Assembly: GCA_010015655.1 (NCBI GenBank)
Contig: ML976659.1
Coordinates: 1,210,659-1,274,658 of the forward strand
Reading direction: 5' to 3'
DNA from: Bimuria novae-zelandiae CBS 107.79
Lineage: Eukaryota > Ascomycota > Dothideomycetes > Pleosporales > Didymosphaeriaceae
DNA: 64,000 bases
Shown here: positions 45,883-55,087 of the stretch, in pieces
Layout: the number at the start of each line of letters is the position of its first letter
How positions within the stretch are numbered: position 1 is the stretch's first letter
The notes under the pieces: generated by a model
Told to the model about the DNA's origin: nothing
The model's input: the letters and a program-made list of their open reading frames with translations, nothing else
The model's database searches: none
Program-made: the position numbers and the translations under genes

Positions 45883-46860
45883 CTTCGCGCTTACGCACTG
45901 CTCGTGGGCAACGAACAAAAATGGTCGAGTACCAGTGCTGGGGCTGTGGCGACTTCGATCTTGGTCGGGCTGAGCGGGAACAAGCTTGCGACCACGTCGT
46001 GTGAGAATTAACAAGTGCGACCGTGAGGGAATCGTCTGAGTGCGAACGCGGTCCCGATATAGGATCGATAATGCCCAATGGCAAATCTAGGCACGGATCA
46101 GCAAGGCTGAATGAGCAATAAAGCTAGCGTGAGAAAGCTAGCACGATAGCGCGGTCCCGTCTGTGAACGAGGTGCCGTCTTTCAGTACCATTCAAATTCA
46201 TCAGGACCAACCTCCGCCGATGTTGACCGTGCGCAACTGGCTGCCTGCCCTGCAGTGCACCCTCGGCTCAGCGTCGTCCCAACTCTCACCTGTCAGTTAC
46301 CAGCGCCTTGGGACCTCGTGCAACCCACACAGTTTCATCCGTCATCTGCAAATCTCCACCCGCTTTCCACACAGTCGTCGTTTGCTTCGCGCATTACGCA
46401 CTCCCTTCTCCACCGCGATAAGGGCTTTTGCAATTGACCAATGGCTGTTGATTGGATGACGGTGGACGGCGGGACCCGCTGGGGCGATGGATTCTAGCCT
46501 CGGTTAGACCTACGGGAATTCACTAGCACGAGGCTTGACACAATCAAGCCTCTACCAGGTCTCGGCGCTCGCTAGTTGCACGACGGCCTGCTCGAGATCT
46601 CCTCTAGATTTAAGGCTTCCAATTAAGACATCGAGGAAGCGGGCGGAGCGGAGGAGGGTACGTCGGGTGATTGTTCACGTAATGGTCATAGATAGATCTA
46701 GGAGCAAGAGCAATGGTTACAAGGGAAAGGTTTCAAAGAATAGGAGTGAAAGAGCAGGACCGCTAAAGAAGGCAGGCCTATTACTGTCTTATACTAGAAG
46801 TTATAGGCGCTACTATTAACATAAACAATAAGGGATATAGTTGTCAGATTGAAGGATAGT
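45883..46860. other. Permease upstream region and island boundary
   Basis: Promoter side of the permease; TAGCACGATAGCGCGGTCCC occurs near 46139. No gene recognised. It becomes AT-rich and RIP-like after about 46800. Confidence 0.45.
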
Positions 46861-46959
46861 AGTGATAAAATGAAAAGGTAATAATTAATTAATAGAGATA
46901 ATAATGCCTTTTTAGTTAGTGAGGCAAAACCCTCTTATCTAACTAAAAAAATTGTATGC

Positions 46960-47120
46960 ATCTAATTATTTAGATATCCCTTACTTTATAGTAGAATGTA
47001 TCTTATGCAAGGATGGAATATATCTTATGTAAGGATGGAATGTATCTTATAAAAGGGTATTATAGGTGCGCCAGCCACTTTGCTAGTGCGACGGGCCATA
47101 TAATCGGATAATAGTTAGTA
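46960..47120 (+). repeat. Dispersed repeat shared with 8170-8330 (inverted)
   Basis: Contains three imperfect tandem units of the form GAATGTATCTTATG.AAGGATG (46985-47055), then GGTGCGCCAGCCACTTTGC. The inverted counterpart lies at 8170-8330. Confidence 0.6.
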
Positions 47121-47525
47121 GAAAATCGGCACTTTTATTATTAAAAAAAAAAAAAAAAAAAAAAGTAACTATAAAAAGGTACATTATAGTTGTTGCAAAA
47201 GGGCACCTTGCTAGAGCTTTCTGCGCTAGCTAGGGTTGATCCGAGCAGCCGAGCAGCCAAGCACGCGATCCCCTAAACCCCTAAATAGCTTAGCGTCTTA
47301 GTAGAGCTTCCTCTCCTTAATAGTCTTTGTTTTCGAGCTCCCTGATCGTTAACTGAGCACCACAATAGTATTAAACAAGGTCTCCTCTAGTAGTATAACT
47401 ACTATTAAAGAACTAATTAGGAGGAGGAAGGGTAGCTATAACATATTATATTTTAACTATTTTTTAGTTTTATTATGCATGCTTTTCGCGACAATATACA
47501 TTGCGTGCATAGACACGGTACTAAC
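47121..47525. other. RIP-island DNA with A22 tract
   Basis: A 22-base poly-A run at 47143-47164, in sequence just after the dispersed repeat. It could be the tail of a retroposed element, but no LINE coding sequence is recognisable upstream. Confidence 0.35.
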
Positions 47526-47946
47526 TATTAAGTCCCAAAGGGGTAGTTGGTCCCTATAGTGCTAAGGTTGGTTCTTGGGTAAGAGTACTAGTAAGGTAAA
47601 AAAGGGGTTATTAACAGCTTACGCGTATTAATAGGGTATTAGTATTAAAAATAATATATAGTTATAAATAAATTAATAATACCTAAGTATAATCTAAATA
47701 ATAGATTAATAAACGAGGTTAAACACGAAGATAGAGAGTCTATCTCTAGTGTTCCTATATACTAGTCCTAGACTGCTCGCTGGCGAGCGCTCTCCCCAGA
47801 GCGCTCTCTAGAGAGCAGTCACATGACTTCGTAAGCGCTGACAACGCGGCAAGCAAAGACAAGGGTGTCTCTACGTGTACGCGCTATGACTAAGTACAAA
47901 ATAGAAAATAGTTTACTATCCTTATGTTAGATCGTGGATCCTAATA
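47526..47946 (-). repeat. Solo LTR of the first gypsy family, inverted
   Basis: The reverse complement runs TATTAGGATCC to GGGACTTAATA and matches the right LTR 16695-17085, including GAGCGCTCGCCAGCGAGCAGTC in U3. No internal gag-pol lies on either side and no clear target duplication remains. Confidence 0.8.
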
Positions 47947-49697
47947 AAAAGTGTCTAGCTTAGATCCTTAGCTTACTAGATAATTAGTCTAAGTACCTAG
48001 TTTATATAGAGTTCTATAAAAAAAGGTAGAGAAAAGAGAAGTACCGTACTTCTACTATAGAGCTTTAATAAACGTTTAAGGGTAACTATCTACTTACAAC
48101 GTGACCCGCGCGAGTATCTATAAAAAAAGGTAAAAAAAAATAAGAGGAGTAGCATACTTCTACTAAGGGCTTTAACAAATATTTAAGAGTAATTATCTAC
48201 TTATAACGTAACCCACGCGAGTACCTACGTATATATATAAGAAAATAGGTAGCTATAGGATTATAGTGCCTAGCTAGTAAAGGATTATTTGACTATAAAC
48301 TTATTATAATCTATACTTTAATATTTCTTAAAAAAACTAAAAGAGGGTCTACTACCTATCACTTATACTTAAGCTTAGTTAATAACAATTTTTACCAATC
48401 TTCTTACTTATAAGCTTATTATAAAGTTTATAAAAAGCTTCTTCTTAAAGCGCGTACTAAAGGCAGCTACACTTTATAAGCTTTTATTAATACTAACTAT
48501 TTACTCTATATAAGCACTTATAGCTTATATTATAAGTATACCTTTTAAGCGTAGCGTAAATATTTATATACTTAATTATTTAGCTAAGCTATACAAGCTA
48601 GTAAGTATATTTTTAAAATAAAATTACTACTACGCCTAGTCGCGATAGGTTGTTAAGCTATTTTTAAGCCTACTTATAGTTATATTATAATATTAAGTGT
48701 AAAAAATCCTTTATTAGTAGCATACCTAGTATTTTAAAGAAATTTAAGAGTATAGTGTTAGCGTTTACGTGGTTCTATTTAGATAGCTATTTAGTTATAT
48801 TTATTATTCTGCCACTCTATAGGCGTAGGATAACCTTAATATATATATATATATTACCTGCTTCTTCTAATTATTATTACTTAAATAAAGATTATTTTTA
48901 AGTTTTTTAATTAGCGTCTATAGTATTTACTACTTACTTAACTATAGTATTATAAGCTCTAGCCTTTATAAATTAATTATAGTATAAATCTAGTTCTAAA
49001 GTGCCTAAAGCTTTATTATAAGCTAATTATAAATAGTAAATTTTAGCTTATAGCGCTTAAGCTATTATATATAAAGCTTACCTTTAGTATTTAAGTCTAG
49101 TAGCTTTAGAGCCTAGTCGTGTATATTTATCTACTTAAGGGTTTTAAAGTTAATATAACTTTATATTCCTTAAGCTTTTACGTAGTACTTAAGCTACGCG
49201 TACTAAGATAAAAACAAGCTATAATTTATAAGTTAGTTACTTACTAGGAGCTTTATAGTAGTTATTATATAGTTTAGCTTTATTATAAAATAGAATCGTT
49301 AGGACGTAAGCGTAAGGATAATAAAAAGAAAAAAATAGTTTATTATTATAAGTATTAATTAGTATAAAGCAAGTATATTATAAAGTATTATAAAGGTACT
49401 AGTCTTATAATTATAGCGCATAGTTATAATAATTGGAAAGCTTATAAATAAAGTTTATTAAGAAGTAAAAGTCCTACTTAGAAGCTTAGCTATCTAGTCA
49501 CTGGCTTAATTCTAGCTCGTACAACAAAGTTCTAGCCAGGAGCTAGTGAGCTTCCGCAACATAGGCTATAAAAGGAAATTTTAAGTAAATTAGCTTTTTA
49601 TAATTTTTTATAATTATTAATACGCGTTCTATACTATCGTGTATAGTATAGATTTTGGTGGAGTCTTGGCAGAGTGTCCAGTTCGCCCGTGAGGTAC
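47947..49697 (+). mobile_element. Degenerate Tc1/pogo-related remnant
   Basis: The last ~130 bp (to GGTACGT at 49697, then TA) are homologous to the right end of the pogo element 35755-38162, including the GCGTTCTATACTAT block. Interior frames are heavily stopped. A possible C-terminal Lys-rich segment (GRKRKDNKKKKIVYYYKY) is at about 49300. The left end was not found. Near the left are two ~105-bp tandem repeats. Confidence 0.5.
48017..48230 (+). repeat. Two ~105-bp tandem repeats
   Basis: Units at about 48017-48121 and 48122-48230 align through AAAAAAGGTA, TACTTCTACTA, AACTATCTACTTA.AACGT and CGCGAGTA. In one frame both read LSTYNVT.AS.Y, a helix-turn-helix-like segment, suggesting a duplicated DNA-binding module before decay. 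Confidence 0.5.
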
Positions 49698-49960
49698 GTT
49701 AATTCCTTCAAAAACTAAACTTCGCAATATTTATAAGCCAATAACATATATATATTTATAAGTAGCTGTTGAGTTGGGACTACTTTTATAATATACTATG
49801 CTACTCAGCTTTTGTCAGGTACTATTTAGGCCTAGTTATATACAGGCCTAAGTGGGACTAGCTAAGGATCTAGCCCCTTAGTCATTACTGGCCTATATTA
49901 GTATATATACTATTTACCTAGGATCCACTCTATCTTATAGAGTATTATCCTATACCTTTT

Positions 49961-50045
49961 GCCAGGTTGGCGTAGTGGTAAATAGTACGTCACAGCTTTA
50001 GCTTTTTAAAATTATCAGGTTCTTTATAATTATAGTATTTCTATA
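49961..50045 (+). ncRNA. tRNA-like pol III promoter remnant (possible SINE)
   Basis: GCCAGGT is followed by a perfect A-box TGGCGTAGTGG (49968-49978). A B-box-like GGTTCTTTATAA follows 50 bp later (50018-50029), degraded from GGTTCRANNCC. A matching 3' acceptor strand is absent, so it is not a functional tRNA gene. A tRNA-derived SINE or tRNA pseudogene is the simplest reading. It lies in RIP-altered DNA between two transposons. Confidence 0.4.
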
Positions 50046-50193
50046 TTATATTATGCTACAGCTAATATCACAAGAAGCTACAGGTCGCTGATACAAAGGC
50101 TTTTAAGGAACTGGATTGACTAAGCTACTGTGTACATACTCAGGTGGATATAAAAGGATAGCTAAGGAGTAGGAATACGGGCAGACGAAGCTA

Positions 50194-52439
50194 TTCCCCG
50201 CATGGCCAAAATCTGCCGTACACGGACCACATGGAAATGGCCAATCAGGATAGCTGCCAAGTAAACACTAAATCTGTATCGTGATATTAGTAATTTCTAT
50301 TTACTAGCTAAAATACGCCTTTTTTAAAATTGCCTGTACCTTTAAACATACTAAAAGTTACTAGCCTACTTAAATAATAATCCTAACTTTATAAAATATA
50401 TAAAATATAGTAAATCTAATACTAAAAAGCCTAATTTACTAGCAAATCTACTACCTAATTAGAAACCTCTTAATATTAGTAATTTATATATTTTTAGAGA
50501 GGCTAACCTATCTAAAAATATTAATTATAGTAATTTATTTAATTTATACTTCTCTACTAACGTTATAGACTATATAGTATACTATATAAATTAGCATGCT
50601 AAGGCGCTCCGCGCACTAATGCCTAGTAGCTACTATAATTAGAAACTAACGTCTCTAATAGAGCTATATACGTATTTTATAATTATTATTTATATAGGCG
50701 TCTACTAGGAACCCTTATTAGCAAAGTACTAAAAGAAGGACTACTAGAGCGCTCCTATATATAAAATTAATAACTTTATGTCCCGCCAGCGCTGGCAGTA
50801 GCTAGATTAATACCTATATTATACTAAGGTAGTGTAGAGCTTTTACTCCCTATTTAGCCGCATTTAGGATCTCTTTTAGCTACTCTACAAGCACTCGCTA
50901 CTATACTAAATACTTAGTAAGCACCTCTATATTAATAAGGTAATTATAAAATTTACTAAACGCGCGTTAGAAAAAGTAATAATTAAAATAAAGCCTACAC
51001 CTAATGGCTATAAAATCTAGTATTTAGTAAATAATAAGGTAATACTTAACTAGCTTTTTTATACCTATAGTAGAGGACCTGTTAATTTAATTAAAATTAC
51101 TAATACTAACCCTACTAATAAGTTTTTAACTTTAATAAAACTTATTTTTATTACTTTAGTACTTAATAAGGATAACGTCGGAGAAAGGCTTTTTCTAGCT
51201 AGCTATTATATTATTTAGGATAATAACCTTTTTAATAAAATATTTATACTTAAATACTTTAGATCTAAAGGCGTTAGCTACGCTAAGACTATTAAAATAA
51301 TAAAAATAATAATAAAGAAATTTAAAGTAGGCTATAAAAGTAAAATTTTAAATAAATAACACACCTATCGCCTGTAAAAAGCTATTTAAAGAGCGCTTTA
51401 ATAATAATCTTATATAGCTAAAAACACATACTTAGTAGTCCTTAAAGTAAAAAGAAATATATTAGGCACTATTAGTATTAAAAGAAGTACTAAAAGTAGC
51501 TTAAAGAAATAATTGGGTCGTGTTTTTTACTAGTGTAATTATAAATTATAAGTATTAACGTTGTCTCTTAGTATAGTATAAACTTTTATATAGCTACTTA
51601 GTATGTTGAAAAGCTCCGTTAACGCTCTAAGACAGTATTAAATAATAATAAAAATCTTTATAAACGCCTTTAGTAACGACGCTATTAAGTTACTAGAGAT
51701 AATAATAATAATAAATAATTATAATACCTATAAAAGTAAGGTTAATTAATTTAATTAGTATAAAAGTTACTACTTTATTTAGTAGGCTAAATAGTATATT
51801 TAACGTCCTTTACTCTACTTTTTACTTAATTTAGCACTAAATAACGCCTATAGGCTATTATTATACTTATTTTAACTATTTATATAAAGGGCAAGTTATA
51901 AAGACTTTTTATATATTTTCATTAAGTAGCTTTTTAAGCGCGGAGGCCGACTTTGTAATAGTAGTAATAAACGTTAGCACGTAGACAATATTGTTAGCGA
52001 CGCTGGAAGCTCCTACACGTCTACAAAGCTGTTTGGAGAGGGCAAGACCTGTGTATCTTATGCGACGTCTAGGCGTAAAGTACACAACTTAGGACCCTCA
52101 CGGTAGCCTCTTAAGACTACTTTAGTAATCGTAAAGCTCCTCCACGTACTCCGCATAGCAGCTTTAGCTATAGGGCGTGTAGACTACCTTTATATAGGCT
52201 AGAGGAGCGTCTTAAGTGCTAGTAAGAGTACCTATAGCGTTATTAAATAATTATATTAAAAGACATCTCTTAAAGCTTAATTATTAAGTAGTTTTATTAA
52301 AAAACTACAAGAAATTAAGTCTTTATATAAATTTATATATAAATCTAATCTCCTTTAGTGTTCGTTAGAAGTCGGAGCAAAGCTCCAATTAGCCATTTCT
52401 ATATGGCCCGTGTGCGGCAGATTTTGGCCATGCGGGGGA
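50194..52439 (+). mobile_element. Full-length PiggyBac-like transposon copy B, RIP-degraded
   Basis: Terminal repeats of about 50 bp start TTCCCCGCATGGCCAAAATC at the left and, inverted, TCCCCCGCATGGCCAAAATC at the right, flanked by TA (50192-50193, 52440-52441). The plus-strand frame shows a PiggyBac (DDE_Tnp_1_7) transposase. Landmarks are FMSRQRWQ.LD near 50785, YINKVIIKFTKRALEKVIIK at 50928 with the first catalytic Asp replaced by Asn, and PTPNGYKI.YLVNNKV. Much later come NNYNTYKSKVNQF near 51715 and LLYFLLNLALNNAYRLLLYL. Stops are TAA/TAG at Gln positions. The flank is not the TTAA usual for animal PiggyBac elements. Confidence 0.85.
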
Positions 52440-52441
52440 TA

Positions 52442-53081
52442 TAGATAGGGGCTGCGGATGGAACGTGCAGAGGTGCACGGGCTGGTGCTAGTGCTTCGGC
52501 AACGGCGCAGCCGAGGTGTTGCGGATGATGAAGTTAAGTGTAAGAGTTATCAATTCTGTAGGCGGGGAAGCCGCCTATATAGGGTTAGCGTGCTCCTTCT
52601 GTATGCCGGGGAGCGCCTCCCTCAACAGCGGATACCGGAGGTACCGTAACACTTACCGAGACTGCGATAGCGCCAGGATCAAACAATGAAAGAGCCTAGA
52701 GCATACGATATACTCTAATCGTAGAGAATGGCTGCCTACACAGGAGCAAGAAACAAGTCACGTGCCCATGAGGGCTCCAGGACTCCGGCTCCTGGGCTAC
52801 TCATACTCTTGCCCCTAGAACCTATACCACTACTTCTCCCACGACTTGACAAAACACCTACTTCACAAGCACGCACAATCACATCAAGAAGGTCTAATCG
52901 TTGAAGTCAAAGAAGATATGCACATTTGGTCCCTACAGACCATGTAAAGAGTGAAGCTATGCTACAAAAGCCAGGAAGATACAAAAACCAGATACATCCC
53001 AAACGAGTGAAATTCCCACGATACATACAAAAATCTCCCTTCCTCCTTACTCTTTCATGAAAATCGAAGGGCCTAAGCGAA
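52442..53081. other. Intergenic between PiggyBac copy and repeat-protein gene
   Basis: Normal-composition DNA with short ORFs only. No gene or RNA recognised. Confidence 0.4.
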
Positions 53082-53887
53082 CTAGCGAACGTGACGGCGA
53101 CCCACACCCCACCATGATGGAGTAGCTTCGAAGCTCCCTCCACCGTTGCCACCGCGAGCGCCCTGTCGTTTATCACCAGTGTCGAAGCCAGGGGCTACAG
53201 GGTGGCCACCGCGAGCGGCGCCATTTGATCGACAAGCGGCAACGTTTGGCAGGTCAGTTCCTATGCCCGAGCCACCGATGCTAGGATCGTGGGCAAAAGT
53301 GCCGGAAGGACGGTCGTCCCGGTCTAACAGTGCCGAAGCCTGCGTTACCAAGGTCCTCATCGCCGACGACGAGTTGGCGAGCGGCGACGTTTGGTCGTTC
53401 CGGTCTAACAGTGCCCATACCCTGGCCTTAAGGGGGCTCGGGCCCTTGAGCCTGGTAAACCGGTCACCGCGAGCGTCTAGTCGCGGATTGCTCTGGTCGA
53501 CGGTGCTTCCGGGCATCTTGGGGCCCTGGATAATGGTCATAGGATCGCCGCGAGCAGCGACGTCTCGTTTACCAATACTGCTGGAGCCTGGGGGTGGGCG
53601 AGGCTTGGGGCTCCCGGCGCTGGAATGCCCGCCACGCCCACGAGCAGAGACGCGCTTGGCGCCGTTTGATTGAATAGTGCCGAAGCCCGGGGCTTCAAGA
53701 GGGCCACTGCCGTCGCTGTTGATCTGATCGCCCTGGGTAGCACGAGCGGCGACGTTTGGTTGTCTTGGGGCTGACTCATCGTGCCCATGCCCATGCCAGT
53801 GATGCCGTTACTGCCGCTGACCGCGGTAATAGTGCCGTGGGCAGCAGCGGTGGCCGCAAGGGCAGCAAGAGTAATGAGAGAACGCAT
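53082..53887 (-). pseudogene. Secreted Lys-Arg repeat protein with LPMO-derived leader, or its pseudogene
   Basis: The ATG at 53887 starts a signal peptide (MRSLITLAALAATAAA, then HGT) nearly identical in DNA to that of the AA9 gene. The next 25 codons (AVSGSNGITGMGMG) continue in that frame. From about 53790 the frame two bases over stays open to 53082 for about 235 codons. It carries recurring units APGFGTIQSNGAKRVSARG, SSIGKRDVAARGD, QSNPRLDARGD, TDLPNVAACRS and VAPGFDTGDKRQGARGG. Lys-Arg before each unit suggests Kex2 processing. The two frames could be joined by a 41-bp GT-AG intron (GTAACG...GTCAG) or be separated by a frameshift. No known domain downstream of the leader. Confidence 0.5.
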
Positions 53888-54165
53888 CTTGATAGATTGG
53901 TGATAGACCAGTGAGGTCGAAGGTGGGATGTGGTTCCCGAAGTGAATGTGTTCTGGTGGAAATGAGACCACACAGCGAGGAAAGAACGGATGTGAAAGAA
54001 TGGATGTGAGAGGCTGAACCTGTGATGAGGATGATTTTCCAACAAAGGAAGGACTGCTCTATTTATCTGGCGACCTGCTCTCGCGACTTCGCTAGGCTAA
54101 GGGCCCATGACGGCCATGCAAGGCTGGCGGAAACAAGCCATCGGTTCTAGAAGTTGTCAATTCTT
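53888..54165 (-). promoter_or_regulatory. Promoter/leader duplicated from, or shared with, the AA9 gene
   Basis: In reverse complement it aligns with 27820-28132, including the TATA-like ATAAATAGAGCAG (54053-54065) and TTCCACCAGAACACATTCACTT in place of TTCCACCACACCACATTCACTT. Some short gaps are present. Confidence 0.8.
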
Positions 54166-54230
54166 GGGTCTTCGCAGCTTCTCCAAGCCACAACATAACG
54201 CAGTAAATGATTCTAGAAGGGGTGTTGGGG

Positions 54231-54344
54231 TGTTCTGTGTCGAAGTGTTCTGTGTCGAAGTGTTCTGTGTCGAAGTGTTCTGTGTCGAAGTGTTCTGTGT
54301 CGAAGTGTTCTGTGTCGAAGTGTTCTGTGTCGAAGTGTTCTGTG
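54231..54344 (+). repeat. 15-bp minisatellite
   Basis: Seven perfect tandem copies of TGTTCTGTGTCGAAG (54231-54335), then a partial copy. Fifteen bases keep one frame open, encoding VFCVE repeats, but the ORF lacks other gene features. It lies about 170 bp upstream of the TATA-like box of the repeat-protein gene. Confidence 0.95.
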
Positions 54345-55087
54345 ATGCGCGTTTCTGAACCCCTATGCTAGGGCAACGGGTCTCTGACTGGCGGATGCAC
54401 CGTCATCGCTCTTCAGGCAGGTTGTTTCGAACGTGCTAGGTAGCAGCGTCTGCGGTGGTGTTGAGATGCTTTGATGAGGGGGTTGTTGGAGATGAGAACC
54501 GTGGAGTTGGAGCGTCATGCAGGTACCAAACAGCCCGATGACATAAGCATGAAATGTGGTTACGGTCGGGGCATGGCATGCGCCAAGTCTCTATGATGTT
54601 TCTCGTGCACGCGACTCGTAGCCTCGCGAGTGTCAGAGAAGAACGCAAAGTTTGTTTGGCACTGACGTGGAGCCGCAGCGTACAATGTAGTGTCGTGTTA
54701 TATAAACAAACAGCATGAATCATGTGATGCTCTCGCCACTTTCTGCCTTGATCTTTGCGATAACCAACTTCGCGGACATGTTCTCTGCATTTGCCTTCGG
54801 ACGCAGCGAGTCTTACTGTACGTGTTGGTCGACGCCATTCCTGATAGGGTTCATTGGCGCAACATTCATCGCATAGACCCTGAAACAGTTCCGTGGGAGC
54901 GAATCTGAACCCGAACGGGCCCACTGCAGCCACTCGCTACCGTTGCGCCGGCATCGGCGGAACAATCAAACAGTGAACGGTGTCCACGCACGCCGCGATT
55001 GCGTAACGACAGCTTATGCGATATGAGATGACATATAGTCGGACTCTGGTCGTTCGAAACGTTTATGACAATGCGCGCTAGAACGCT
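54345..55087. other. Intergenic
   Basis: No supported gene. A 165-codon minus-strand ORF (54436-54933) has no recognisable composition or domain. Confidence 0.4.

Noticed and set aside
47143..47164. Poly-A run as the tail of a LINE
   Set aside because: No reverse transcriptase or endonuclease remnants readable upstream and no target duplication found.
53537..53971. Reading the first frame of the repeat gene as a gEgh16-like secreted protein
   Set aside because: Only the first ~35 residues (HG.ITAV.GSNG.TG) resemble that family; the rest of this frame lacks its Cys pattern, while the alternative frame shows repeats.
54107..54358. ORF encoding seven VFCVE repeats
   Set aside because: Produced by a 15-bp minisatellite, which keeps any frame open; no signal peptide or other gene features.
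54436..54933. 165-codon minus-strand ORF
   Set aside because: No domain, no start context, and mixed Cys/His content without pattern; best left as intergenic.
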